Shown: positions 32,901 through 38,125 of the stretch, one piece after another
Position numbering within the stretch: position 1 is the stretch's first letter
Layout of the letters: each line of letters starts with the position of its first letter
Assembly: GCF_020536995.1 (NCBI RefSeq)
Contig: NC_068357.1
Location: 59,876,123-59,940,122 of the forward strand
Source of the DNA: Dreissena polymorpha
Lineage: Eukaryota > Mollusca > Bivalvia > Myida > Dreissenidae
Reading direction: 5' to 3'
Length of the DNA stretch: 64,000 bases
Notes under the pieces: model-generated
What the model was told of the DNA's origin: nothing
The model's input: the letters and a program-made list of their open reading frames with translations, nothing else
Databases searched by the model: none
Program-made: the position numbers and the translations under genes

Positions 32901-35313
32901 AATAAGAATGTGCTGGAAATCAAACCGTAAGATTTTCACCTTAGCTTGATAAACTTGCCTTTAGTTTTGTTTATGCCACAGAAGGGGTAGTCAGGGTTAT
33001 TAAGCGCTAACTCTATGGTTCAGTTTATCTCTTGTTTTGTCCACAAATGTTAGTGGAGGGAACTACTTTCACATTTCTCAAGCGTTGAAATTAAAACTTT
33101 AATAATATCATTACCATTGTGCGTATATTGACAAGACATATTGTTGTACCGGTACACACAGTGATCCAGTAATTCTGCCTTTAAGGCCATGCCTCTGACA
33201 AATGCAGGAGTTTAAATCATATTTTAAGACACAGCTGTATTTTGTCAATTTAAACAAACCGCTTATGTGTGATTATATGTTGGGGTCAAAAGTATAAATT
33301 TGCTGAGTTTAATGAAAAATCGGAGTGCTTAAGCAGGGATTTCGTGTGCTTGGTAAAAAATTCCGTCTTTATGAATACTATTTATGTTTATGTATATTTT
33401 TAAAGAATTCTTTTAAAAATATTGTATTATTTAAAAATAATTAGTCATAATAATTAAAAATATGGTTATTTACTATTGAACGCACTTTTGTGTTCCAAGA
33501 GATCAGAAGAACGTGCGTCGCATGCACACAGCGGTGCGTCTCAATGAAGTGATCATACAGAAGTCCCATGAGGCCAAGCTGGTCATCCTCAACCTCCCCG
33601 CTCCTCCGAAGCACGAGGCTGGGGAACTTAACTGTATCCTTGATATGCTTTTGTAACATGCTCTGGGAAAACAGGGCTTAATGCATGTGCGTTAAGTGTC
33701 CTCCCATATTAGCCAGTGAAGTCCGCTCAGGGCACAATGCATGTGCGTTAAGTGTCCTCCCATATTAGCCAGTGAAGTCCGCTCAGGGCACAATGCATGT
33801 GCGTTAAGTGTCCTCCCATATTAGCCGGTGAAGTCCGCTCAGGGCACAATGCATGTGCGTTAAGTGTCCTCCCATATTAGCCAGTGAAGTCCGCTCAGGG
33901 CACAATGCATGTGCGTTAAGTGTCCTCCCATATTAGCCGGTGAAGTCCGCTTAGGGCACAATGCATGTGCGTTAAGTGTCCTCCCATATTAGCCAGTGAA
34001 GTCCGCTCAGGGCACAATGCATGTGCGTTAAGAGTCCTCCCATATTAGCCAGTGAAGTCCGCTCAGGGCACAATGCATGTGCGTTAAGTGTCCTCCCATA
34101 TTAGCCAGTGAAGTCCGCTCAGGGCACAATGCATGTGCGTTAAGTGTCCTCCCATATTAGCCGGTGAAGTCCGCTCAGGGCACAATGCATGTGCGTTAAG
34201 TGTCCTCCCATATTAGCCGGTGAAGTCCGCTCAGGGCACAATGCATGTGCGTTAAGTGTCCTCCCATATTAGCCGGTGAAGTCCGCTCAGGGCACAATGC
34301 ATGTGCATTAAGTGTCCTCCCATATTAGCAGGTGAAGTCCGCTCAGGGCACAATGCATGTGCGTTAAGTGTCCTCCCATATTAGCCAGTGAAGTCCGCTC
34401 AGGGCACAATGCATGTGCGTTAAGTGTCCTCCCATATTAGCCAGTGAAGTCCGCTCAGGGCACAATGCATGTGCGTTAAGTGTCCTCCCATATTAGCAGG
34501 TGAAGTCCGCTCAGGGCACAATGCATGTGCGTTAAGTGTCCTCCCATATTAGCCGGTGAAGTCCGCTCAGGCTAATCAGGGACAACACTTTCTGCTTTCA
34601 TGATTTTTTTTGTTGAAATAAGGTCTGTTCTTAGTTTAGGCTGAAAGTGTCACCTCTAATTAGCCTGCGCAAACTTCATAGTCTTATCCAGGACAACACT
34701 TTATGTACATGCATTAAACTCCCTTTCCAAAGAGCAAGGCTCTTTTCATTTTCGAGTTGGATATTTAAACACCATTCAAAAGCCTTAGACTTAAAACCAC
34801 TCTTGAGTCTTTTTGCATTAAAAATTTGGTACTTGCTGTCTTAGGAATCTTTGAATAAGTTTTTTTGCTATGTTAAATATTCTGGTTATTAAGTTTGCGT
34901 ACAATAGGTGTGCCCAATTGGTTTAATTACAAGAATTGTGTTATAAACAAGAACTTACAAGAATACTATCATATTCCCACAGTAAACAACGCTAAATTTA
35001 ATTTGCTTATGAATCTAAAACAATTTTGTGTATGTGTGTAATAAATCACTTGTATGCTTTCAGCGTATTAATAAGATCTTTATGAATACAAATGTATATA
35101 CTTATTTTTTGCTAAATATCAAAACTTCATTGATGCTGTTTAGGGACAGCACATAAAATTAAATATTTATTTTAAAAATGAATGGCCTTGATTGCAGTGA
35201 TGTTCTTAACCCATTGAACAGACATGGAGTTTTTGGAGGTCCTCACAGAGGGCCTGGAAAAGGTCCTCATGGTGAGAGGAAGTGGAAGTGAGGTCATCAC
35301 CATCTACTCATGA
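2896..35313 (+). CDS. kcc: K-Cl cotransporter (SLC12A4-7 family), C-terminal two thirds, 17 exons
   Basis: Electroneutral K+/Cl- symporter of the plasma membrane, used in cell-volume and chloride control. The 17 exons join in phase to 2009 nt, about 669 residues plus stop; whole family members are about 1,100 residues, so the N-terminus and first membrane segments lie upstream. Family landmarks in order: [10 protein letters not shown] after TM6; TM7-TM8 ending [19 protein letters not shown]9-TM12 with SSWYYALVA and [19 protein letters not shown]; cytosolic domain with [70 protein letters not shown]-terminus [11 protein letters not shown]...VITIYS. The QLKAGKGLT and RRMHT signatures fit KCCs better than NKCC/NCC. 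The Thr of RRMHT matches the WNK-pathway phosphosite (KCC3 Thr1048). Introns 1, 12 and 16 have U12-type donors. Introns are packed with tandem arrays, several holding copies of the gene's own splice sites. A bivalve probably has one or two KCC genes, so no vertebrate paralogue number is assigned. Confidence 0.97.
2995..3413 (+). other. kcc: U12-type intron 1 of KCC
   Basis: 5' splice site gtatccttga fits the minor-spliceosome consensus (A/G)TATCCTT. Near the 3' end ggccttaac fits TTCCTTRAC at 7 of 9, about 13 bases before the AG. No polypyrimidine tract precedes the AG, as expected for U12 introns. Confidence 0.85.
3414..3471 (+). CDS. kcc: KCC exon 2
   Basis: Reads (Y)[18 protein letters not shown](K), matching the vertebrate SNVVLFGACIEGVVLRDK segment at the end of TM7. 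Acceptor cag preceded by ggccttaac, a good U12 branch-site match. Donor gtaggt. Confidence 0.9.
3555..4005 (+). repeat. 21-bp tandem array, about 21 units
   Basis: Consensus cccagattttccctgtgcgg with cagatctttcc variants. The unit corresponds to the cccagattagcctgtgcgg arm of MITE family A, whose left end (ggaaaactgggg...) is just upstream. Open frames on both strands are by-products of a unit divisible by three. Confidence 0.88.
4041..4918 (+). mobile_element. Hairpin-headed tandem-core element (family H)
   Basis: Starts with a near-perfect hairpin (tgtcccccactatag...gggggaca), then cttttgc/ctgtctgtct. Next come about five tandem units of 150-165 bp containing aagatagcaacttgatattt and ggtcaaggtcatcc. 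Ends ggggacattgtgtttcacaa... tcttgttt. No coding capacity. Class unknown. Confidence 0.75.
4976..5060. mobile_element. MITE family A right-end fragment
   Basis: Contains gtccctgattagcatgtg, gacactttagacacatgcat and agaccagttttcagag. Truncated on the left; abuts a MITE C copy. Confidence 0.6.
5061..5287. mobile_element. MITE family C copy
   Basis: Terminal inverted sequences aacccatttatggcta... and ...taggcataaatgggttaa. Internal palindrome around gatgagacgccgcatcatg. Other copies at 44525 and 56167. Confidence 0.75.
5579..6273 (+). mobile_element. Hairpin-headed tandem-core element (family H)
   Basis: Head tatgccccccttcgaagaag with a hairpin, then ctgtatgtcggtctgtcag. Three or four diverged units contain aataacttgtgaactgattt and ccagtagatgacccctat. 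Ends cagagctcttgtt. A 17-base G run interrupts the last unit (about 6228-6244). Confidence 0.7.
6325..6512. mobile_element. Decayed MITE family A copy
   Basis: Carries gagcagcgctctga, ggatgcatgtgcctaaagtg and gtacagactaatctgggaca with aggcacatgcattaag at the right. Arms are diverged. Confidence 0.55.
6589..6707 (+). CDS. kcc: KCC exon 3 (TM8)
   Basis: Reads [20 protein letters not shown], then the helix ending GAGLQSLTG. Acceptor ttcacag, donor gtaaag. Leaves after one base of the Gly that the next exon completes. Confidence 0.95.
6794..8883 (+). repeat. 29-bp array of about 70 acceptor-like units before KCC exon 4
   Basis: Consensus gtgctatcattttgtctact plus cctctacag. Every unit ends in a pyrimidine tract plus ctacag and is followed by gtgc, exactly like the real exon 4 acceptor (ttctacag before GTGCC). 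A few units are shortened to about 21-24 bp. The array runs up to the genuine splice site. Because 29 is not a multiple of 3 and the unit lacks stops in all three forward frames, long overlapping ORFs appear. Confidence 0.95.
8487..8506 (+). repeat. kcc: Copy of the KCC exon 4 start inside the array
   Basis: The first 20 bases of exon 4 (GTGCCCCCCGCCTCCTACAG) recur here, about 400 bp upstream of the exon, and are followed directly by another 29-bp unit. Coding sequence has been drawn into the array. Confidence 0.93.
8884..9058 (+). CDS. kcc: KCC exon 4 (loop and TM9)
   Basis: Reads (G)[20 protein letters not shown] and on through TM9 to [10 protein letters not shown]. Its acceptor, ttctacag before GTGCC, is the last member of a roughly 70-copy array of near-identical acceptor-like units. 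Donor gtaagc. Confidence 0.96.
9205..9446. mobile_element. MITE family A copy
   Basis: Left arm aagtgttgtcccagattagc, middle gattatcattaagaagagac, right arm ggacgacactttacgcacat. Diverged ends ctggaaaaactggtgc and tttttggcaaaacgaggctt. Confidence 0.7.
9643..9893. mobile_element. MITE family A copy
   Basis: Inverted ends gagccgtgctctgtgaaaag and cttttcacagagcaggaccc. Arms cagatcagcctgtgcaggct and ggactgcacagactaatctg. Confidence 0.8.
10354..10452 (+). CDS. kcc: KCC exon 5 (TM10)
   Basis: Reads [19 protein letters not shown], then [14 protein letters not shown]. Almost identical to vertebrate KCCs. Acceptor tctccag, donor gtaggc. Confidence 0.97.
10490..13040. mobile_element. MITE family A copy swollen by a 42-bp array
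   Basis: Left part is a standard MITE arm pair (aagtgtcctcccagataagc... ggaggacactttccgcctag). The right arm is replaced by the 42-bp array, followed by a right end gcactttattcacatgcatt aaac. The array is therefore an internal expansion of one MITE insertion. Confidence 0.8.
10625..12975 (+). repeat. 42-bp tandem array, about 56 units
   Basis: Consensus aaaagcagtgttgttcctga plus tttgcctgtagggactgcac at; a ccc/cac variant alternates in blocks in the 5' half. Units are 95-100% alike, so the array is young or homogenised. The unit is 14 codons long and open on both strands, giving spurious ORFs of 815 and 788 residues. Confidence 0.95.
13041..13696. other. Unassigned intron sequence
   Basis: AT-rich KCC intron 5 sequence with no coding signal and no repeat family that I recognise. 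Confidence 0.4.
13697..13948. mobile_element. MITE family B copy
   Basis: gtttaactctttaccactaa at the left and gagtgggaatggttaa at the right. Core gatgagcagcaaacagcata and gctgttctggttttatgctg. Confidence 0.75.
13972..14182. mobile_element. MITE family D copy with internal hairpin
   Basis: Ends ttaaccctttgcatgctgga and cagcactgaaagagttaa. Strong internal palindrome: caaacagtttggatcctgat ... atctggatccaaactgtttg. Its right end lies about 24 bp from the exon 6 acceptor. Confidence 0.7.
14206..14325 (+). CDS. kcc: KCC exon 6 (TM11-TM12)
   Basis: Reads (W)[20 protein letters not shown], then [20 protein letters not shown], the last two membrane helices. Acceptor cttgcag lies 24 bp after a MITE end. 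Donor gtaggt. Confidence 0.97.
14381..14480 (+). repeat. Short array of ~26-bp acceptor-like units before KCC exon 7
   Basis: Four units of the form gcatgtttttcatat(c)ct(a)ttccag end at 14403, (degenerate) 14428, 14454 and 14480, with another AG at 14382. The last is the genuine acceptor; the next bases GGCC resemble the gcc that starts each unit. Confidence 0.8.
14481..14585 (+). CDS. kcc: KCC exon 7 (start of cytosolic domain)
   Basis: Reads [20 protein letters not shown], then [14 protein letters not shown]. The acceptor attccag is the last of four similar AGs in a short tandem array. Donor gtgagt. Confidence 0.97.
14648..14925. mobile_element. MITE family A copy
   Basis: gaaaatgggactaaatgcat at the left, both palindromic arms, and acgcacatgcattaagcccc at the right, ending gagcaagactcat. 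Confidence 0.7.
14936..15005 (+). mobile_element. Family H head fragment
   Basis: tatcaccgccataggcggag with a short hairpin then ggatattgttttggcgttgg; the rest is missing. Matches the head at 29513. Confidence 0.55.
15254..15342 (+). CDS. kcc: KCC exon 8
   Basis: Reads (R)[19 protein letters not shown], then [11 protein letters not shown]. Acceptor tctgcag, donor gtatgt. Confidence 0.96.
15612..15705 (-). mobile_element. tRNA-derived SINE head
   Basis: On the minus strand: A-box-like tagcgacgaggtagagg and B box gggttcgatcccc, spaced as in a tRNA. No intact cloverleaf, so a SINE head or tRNA pseudogene rather than a functional tRNA. Confidence 0.5.
15862..16123. mobile_element. MITE family A, near-intact copy
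   Basis: Reference-like copy of about 262 bp. Terminal inverted repeats atatgagtcgcgttctgag and ctcagaacgcgactcatat, then gcataatgcatgtgcgtaaa. Two palindromic arm pairs (cagattagcctgtgcagtcc / gcacaggctaatcagggacg and its mirror). No coding capacity. Confidence 0.9.
16325..17044. mobile_element. MITE family A copy split by a family H insertion
   Basis: Left half has gtaaagtgtcgtcccaaatt; right half has gagcggaaagtgttttcact and acttactgcacatgcattaa, ending ataatgcgactcatatag. A family H element sits between the halves, so this MITE is older than the insertion. Confidence 0.75.
16434..16896 (+). mobile_element. Family H element nested in a MITE
   Basis: Head tatgctcccggatcgaaaga, then ctgtctgtct. 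Two core units with aagatagcaacttgatattt and aggtcaaggtcatcc. Ends gggggcattgtgtttctgac ... catctcttgttt. Confidence 0.75.
17316..19145. mobile_element. MITE family A copy swollen by a 130-bp array
   Basis: Outer ends are a normal MITE A pair: atatgagttgcgttctgaga at the left and cccagttttatcagaacaag acaca at the right. Between them the palindromic middle is repeated about 13 times, turning an element of about 260 bp into 1.8 kb. Confidence 0.88.
17456..19055 (+). repeat. 130-bp array of long hairpins, about 13 units
   Basis: Each unit holds a 33-bp near-perfect inverted repeat (aagaggaaagtgtcgtccct... and its mirror) around a loop of about 5 bases. A spacer of about 60 bp follows, with actagattgtcggtaaaaag and aaaagacgtaaagtaccatt. 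Units are over 95% alike. Lies inside KCC intron 8, so it is transcribed. Confidence 0.92.
19192..19271 (+). CDS. kcc: KCC exon 9
   Basis: Reads [20 protein letters not shown], then DAQAAKQ. The donor (AAACAG before gttaga) is copied about ten more times downstream with 91-92 bp spacing. Confidence 0.94.
19254..20230 (+). repeat. 91-92-bp array carrying copies of the KCC exon 9 donor
   Basis: About 11 units including the genuine junction. Each has a gcacaggcggcaaaacag-like exon end, then gttagacaactcaagactg, gttccttagttagtgccctt and ctctgctctatgataggcat. Donor-like AG/gtt is kept in most units. Copies near 19361, 19451, 19542, 19634, 19725, 19817, 19909, 20000, 20091 and 20183. Confidence 0.92.
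20430..20650. mobile_element. Decayed MITE family A copy
   Basis: gcatgtgcgccaagtgtcgg at the left, aaactggattttcggcaag in the middle, gctgcacatgctaatctgga at the right. Confidence 0.6.
21029..21117 (+). CDS. kcc: KCC exon 10
   Basis: Reads [20 protein letters not shown], then [10 protein letters not shown]. Acceptor cccacag, donor gtcagt. Matches the vertebrate AEKVKGFCQLVVA...ISHLIQ segment. Confidence 0.93.
21165..21375. mobile_element. Decayed MITE family A copy
   Basis: ggcttaatgcatatgctgtc, cccagattagcctttgcagt and gtccctaataagtctgcaca mark the two arms. Begins 48 bp after KCC exon 10. Confidence 0.6.
21391..21650. mobile_element. MITE family A copy
   Basis: Ends atgtgtcatgttctgtgaaa and ttttctcagaacaagacata. 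Both palindromic arms are well kept, including gtgcagtccgcacaggctaa. Confidence 0.88.
22145..22445. mobile_element. MITE family E copy
   Basis: Inverted pieces: aaatgggtctaatgc with gcataaaacccattt, and gcgcatcctgaccagactgg with cagatgcgcaggctggtctg. A second short repeat follows (aaatgggtcttatgc). Not seen elsewhere in the window. Confidence 0.55.
22530..22636 (+). CDS. kcc: KCC exon 11
   Basis: Reads [20 protein letters not shown], then [15 protein letters not shown]. The [14 protein letters not shown] block is diagnostic. Acceptor atcacag, donor gtaggt. Confidence 0.96.
22747..22992. mobile_element. MITE family B copy
   Basis: ccctttaccacttagatagg at the left and gagtgggaaagggttaa at the right, with gatactaatgagcagcaaac inside. 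Confidence 0.8.
23235..23866 (+). mobile_element. Hairpin-headed tandem-core element (family H)
   Basis: Head tatgcccctggtagggtggc. Core units with aagatagcaacttgattttt, then three short units around gctgcacattttgagtggtg. Ends gggggcattgtgtttctgac ... ctcttgtt. Confidence 0.72.
24160..24485 (+). repeat. Three ~97-bp units holding the KCC exon 12 acceptor and exon start
   Basis: Each unit has gtccattatttcaatcaagt, catatttctgttgtttt, an AG and then the first bases of exon 12 (AGACGGTGAACAACA or a variant). Exon-start copies lie at 24276-24291 and 24372-24387; the genuine one starts at 24470. In the first copy the mini-exon is followed by a donor-like gtaata. Confidence 0.9.
24470..24676 (+). 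CDS. kcc: KCC exon 12
   Basis: Reads [20 protein letters not shown], then [20 protein letters not shown] and LRIFTVA. The acceptor plus first 15 exonic bases occur twice more just upstream. Donor gtatccttgg is U12-type. Confidence 0.97.
24677..26152 (+). other. kcc: U12-type intron 12 of KCC
   Basis: 5' splice site gtatccttgg. The 3' end has ctccctttaacc about 12 bases before the AG, a weaker branch-site match (6 of 9). Nearly the whole intron is the 51-bp array. Confidence 0.78.
24845..26152 (+). repeat. 51-bp array before KCC exon 13, about 25 units
   Basis: Consensus ctccctttgaccattgtgag plus ttcctgcccctgtgtacctt and ctatgtgttat. The last, partial unit (ctccctttaaccatggtgat cag) is the genuine 3' end of the intron. 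The unit thus repeats its branch-site-like and AG region. Open in several frames; not coding. Confidence 0.93.
26153..26244 (+). CDS. kcc: KCC exon 13
   Basis: Reads (Q)[19 protein letters not shown], then [11 protein letters not shown]. The acceptor gatcag closes a 25-unit 51-bp array that repeats the region just 5' of this exon. Donor gtaagc. Confidence 0.96.
26279..26516. mobile_element. MITE family B copy (inverted)
   Basis: ttaacgctttaccactcatc at the left, ctgtttgcttctcatcagta and the outer arm gcgtctctgagtggtaaag at the right; opposite orientation to the other family B copies. Confidence 0.7.
26903..27045 (+). repeat. ~31-bp tandem array, five units
   Basis: Consensus caaggcatacactaaatcaa plus gcaacaaat. 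Five units, the last diverged. Confidence 0.85.
27165..29495 (+). repeat. 31-bp tandem array, about 75 units
   Basis: Consensus gcagtccacacagctatctg plus ggacaacactt. Extremely uniform; variants (gcggtcc, gcagcagtcc, gcaggtcc) occur in local runs. The unit lacks stops in all three forward frames and is not a multiple of 3, hence three overlapping ORFs of 625-736 residues. Confidence 0.95.
29513..29825 (+). mobile_element. Family H element nested in the swollen MITE
   Basis: Head atccgctgccataggcagag, then gatattgttttgttgttg and gtccgtccg tracts; core with ttcattgaaacttggtatga. Right end near gattgttgttaag, where the MITE resumes. Confidence 0.65.
29940..30096 (+). CDS. kcc: KCC exon 14
   Basis: Reads [20 protein letters not shown], then a variable segment with [15 protein letters not shown]. 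Donor gtaagt. A second copy of the exon end and donor follows 45 bp later, but read-through from the first donor meets TGA at once, so the first donor is chosen. Confidence 0.95.
30082..30170 (+). repeat. 45-bp duplication across the KCC exon 14 donor
   Basis: taatgatgtgaaaagtaagt followed by acttagaacaa(a/t)gggac occurs twice, 45 bp apart. The first copy is the genuine exon end; the second carries a complete decoy donor at 30142. Confidence 0.92.
30480..30615 (+). repeat. Short degenerate ~28-bp repeats
   Basis: About five units of aaaggtcaaggtcacacttaa type. They resemble the ggtcaaggtca core of family H elements. Confidence 0.6.
30823..31388 (+). mobile_element. Hairpin-headed tandem-core element (family H)
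   Basis: Same subfamily as 4041-4918: head tatgtcccccactatagtag with hairpin. Core units with aagatagcaacttgatattt and gtcatccttcaaggtcagag. Ends gggggacattgtgtttcaca ... atcttgttt. Confidence 0.78.
31824..32555 (+). mobile_element. Hairpin-headed tandem-core element (family H)
   Basis: Head tatgccccctttcaaagaag with hairpin, then gtccgtccgt. About five tandem units of 140 bp with ctcaagaacgcttatgccta and catgaaacttcataggtaca. The right end is not clear. Confidence 0.7.
32740..32926 (+). CDS. kcc: KCC exon 15 (start uncertain)
   Basis: Poorly conserved segment: [20 protein letters not shown], then [20 protein letters not shown]. Two acceptors give the same phase: 32740 (ccttaaag, preferred, giving a TWSSTE start that resembles the TWT at the vertebrate Thr991 site) or 32773 (aattgcag). 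Donor gtaaga. Confidence 0.82.
33500..33633 (+). CDS. kcc: KCC exon 16 (regulatory Thr site)
   Basis: Reads (P)[19 protein letters not shown], then [18 protein letters not shown]. Contains the conserved Thr of RRMHT. Donor gtatccttga is U12-type. Confidence 0.97.
33655..34745. mobile_element. MITE family A copy swollen by a 56-bp array
   Basis: Left end tgctctgggaaaacagggct just before the array. After the array come aggctaatcagggacaacac, a middle with aggtctgttcttagtttagg, and a right end acatgcattaaactcccttt with agagcaaggctctt. Confidence 0.85.
33687..34580 (+). repeat. 56-bp tandem array, about 16 units
   Basis: Consensus gtgcgttaagtgtcctccca plus tattagccagtgaagtccgc and tcagggcacaatgcat. 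The unit is the left end plus left arm of MITE family A. Nearly no divergence. Confidence 0.93.
34746..35221. other. Unassigned intron sequence
   Basis: AT-rich end of KCC intron 16. Only the branch-site-like gttcttaac before exon 17 was recognised. Confidence 0.4.
35222..35313 (+). CDS. kcc: KCC exon 17 (last, with stop)
   Basis: Reads (Y)[19 protein letters not shown], then [10 protein letters not shown] and TGA. The acceptor aacag is preceded by gttcttaac, a U12 branch-site match. The VITIYS end is the invariant KCC C-terminus. Confidence 0.97.
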
Positions 35314-36586
35314 TGTCATCAGAATGTGTGCACACGAACATACCACATCATCAGTTCCTGCATTTCATCGACTTTGAATGTTAAATGTGCTTGTTTCAGA
35401 ACTTTGGAGAGTTTATGTCAGAAGATGCAGATTTTGTGCAGTTATTTTTTGTGTGATTTACTCATTGTATGAGCTTTTTTATTAATTTGATTTGTGGCCT
35501 AGAATTCAAAGTTAAACAATGTTTTGAAAGGAACACCTGCTTGTTAATTAGTGTACATTGCATGGTTAATTAAAAGCCTTGAAGCAATTATTTGAAAAAA
35601 ATTTGTTCCATAGAATGTATAGAACCAATTACCCTTCAAAACATGTATAGGTATATTTCATTATTTATGACAATATTTGGTCATCGATTTTGAATTAGTT
35701 TGATATTTTTATTGTATTTCAATGGTAGAAAATGTCAATGTTTGCATAATCCAATCAATTTACTGTAAAACCTTAGATGAAAAATATAGATAAAGATCTG
35801 CCTATTGGTGAACTATTTGAAATGGGTGCATTTGGAAGGTTGTATTTAAGATACACAAAAGAAATCCTGTTAAAAATATGATATTAGGATATTGTTTTTA
35901 TAAACTTGAGTATTTTATTCAAAACCATTATACTTGTATTGCCATGCTCGTGAATAATAATATGTGTGCCAAAAAGAGTATTACAGATATGTGTGTAAAC
36001 AGTTAGGATTTAGCGGCTTTTTTTCTATTTATGTTTGATATAGAAATTGTTATACTGCTATTTATCTGTGAAATTGTTTTGCATATCATTGTGAAAATCG
36101 TGTATCTTTGGCAAACATTAACCAGTTCTTTTAATATTTCAGGAAAGATTTCCTCTAGTCCAATCACTTGTTATTGGAAAAGGATCTGTAGGATATCTTT
36201 TATTTTTATAGATAATTTTGTAGTAGTGCTGGCCACATGTTGGTATCTACAGTTCTATTGTAATTGCAGTTTGCTGAATTGTTAAAATGCTGTCATGTTA
36301 AAACTTATTTATTTACTCATGTATTTTATGTACTGATCTGTGTTTATTTATAAATATCCATGTATGTAGATTTAGTAGTTCACAATTACTCGGAAACACA
36401 AAGTTGTATTTGAAGTTTAGACAGAATAAGCTATGTATGAAGATGTTTTACTTCACACATTTCTTGGAAACAATTATTTGTATTGAATTGGTCACACAGG
36501 GTTAAAGTGTTGATACTCAGCTATTAAAATAAAATGTTGTTTTCGGTGTCAAAAATACATGTATATTCACTGCTATAATTAATGAT

Positions 36587-36853
36587 ATGAGTCGTGTTCT
36601 GAGAAAACTGGGCATAATGCATGTGCGTAAAGTGTCATCCCAGATAAGCCTGTGCAGTCCGCACAGACTAATCAGGGATGACACTTTCCGCTTTTATGAC
36701 ATTTTTCGTTTAAATGAAGTCTCTTCTTAGCAACAATCTAATTTAGGAGGAAAGTGTAGTCCCTGATTAGCCTGTGTGGACTGCACAGGCTTATCTGGGA
36801 CGACACTTTGCGCACATGCATTATGCCCTGTTTTCTCAGAACGCGACTCATAT
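36587..36853. mobile_element. MITE family A, near-intact copy
   Basis: Ends atatgagtcgtgttctgaga and tctcagaacgcgactcatat. Both arm pairs present. Inserted in the KCC 3' UTR or just beyond it. Confidence 0.9.
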
Positions 36854-37195
36854 AAACACGATCAATTGTACATAAATTTGCAATTGAAATCCTTACAGTA
36901 ACTATACTGTATTATTTCATGAATTCTGTTTAAATTATTCTGTTTGCACACAAAAAATGAGTTAAAGATGGATAGTTTTATTTTTGTGTGTTTTAAAAAA
37001 TTGAGTTAAACTGCTTATGCTTAAACATATCAGTATTATGCCTGTAATTATAATTAGCTACAAGCAATGTGGTGACTTATCATTTAATAAAAAATAATTA
37101 TTATTTTAATTAAAATTAACATAATATGAGATATGAAGTGTTTCAATTTTTAGGGCATGACAATATCACAATCATTAACATATAAATTAATATCA

Positions 37196-37674
37196 GGCTG
37201 CAGGATCAATGGGGTTTACACACTGGCTGGACAAAATGAAAACACCTGTTAAGAAGCTTGATTTTTGCAAATATCTCAACTTATTGAAATATGTTTGCAA
37301 AAATCCTTAGTGCATAAAAGACTGTTTCTCTTGCAGTTTGTGCCAATATCATAAGATTTAAGAATTTATTATTGAATACGTCTGCAAGTTGTGACAAACT
37401 TTCACGTTGTGTGCAGCGTAACCATGGCGATGTATATGAATGGATGTACACATAGAATTTTCGGCCAAGAACACAGGATTATTAAAAAAAGTAATTCTGA
37501 TGTTTTTCACATTGCCATAAGCCACATAAAAACATGTCTTTTATGCACTAGTTGAAATTCTTAAGAACAATTGTTAAAAAAAGTTATTGGAAAAAAAAAC
37601 ACCACTTACCGGTGTGTTTACATCCATTAACATCCATTTGTGAACCTCATGAAGTCCCATGATCCTGCAGCCAG
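37196..37674. mobile_element. DNA element with short inverted ends
   Basis: About 480 bp. Left gctgcaggatcaatggggtt and right catgatcctgcagc are inverted. A partial relative lies at 45317-45500 (caggatcaatggggttcacc, cacgggctggac). No ORF. Superfamily not identified. Confidence 0.6.
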
Positions 37675-38125
37675 AATATCACAATCATTAAGTGAATTCA
37701 ATTTCAGTTAAAAGATCAATTTTTAGCGATTTTTTTCTAAACCCTAGCTGTGAGACAGGCGCTATATTGTACTTACTTGTACATGTGCATTTATAAGGCC
37801 TACTTCATTGAAGAATGACTGTAGCACTTGTGAACTTGTAGTTGGTTGTGTCACAGATATGTATGTTTATATGAATATTAATTAAATATTACATGTAATT
37901 GTATATTTATGATTAGACTGTTGGCAAACTGTTCATGTATGTGAACCTGTGATTTGTGTTTTAATATTTTTAGAAGTTTTTGTTTATATAGAGCTATGTA
38001 TTTATCTGTATGTATGTGTTTTGTACATCTTGCATGAGCGTCAGGTTGCATTTCGCAACATGTATGTGTATCCTAGAAAATTCAACATTGATAATAAACT
38101 GTTGTAGAATTAATTGGTATATTCT

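Larger units (their letters stand above)
33634..35221 (+). other. kcc: U12-type intron 16 of KCC
   Basis: 5' splice site gtatccttga. The 3' end has gttcttaac (7 of 9 to the branch consensus) about 13 bases before the AG. Contains the 56-bp array. Confidence 0.85.
35314..38125 (+). other. KCC 3' UTR and downstream, with polyA signals
   Basis: AT-rich, no coding signal. Candidate AATAAA signals at 36528-36533 and 38093-38098; either could end the message, and the second would give a 2.8-kb 3' UTR. It holds a palindromic MITE (36587-36853) and a DNA-element copy (37196-37674). The UTR extent is inferred. Confidence 0.5.
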
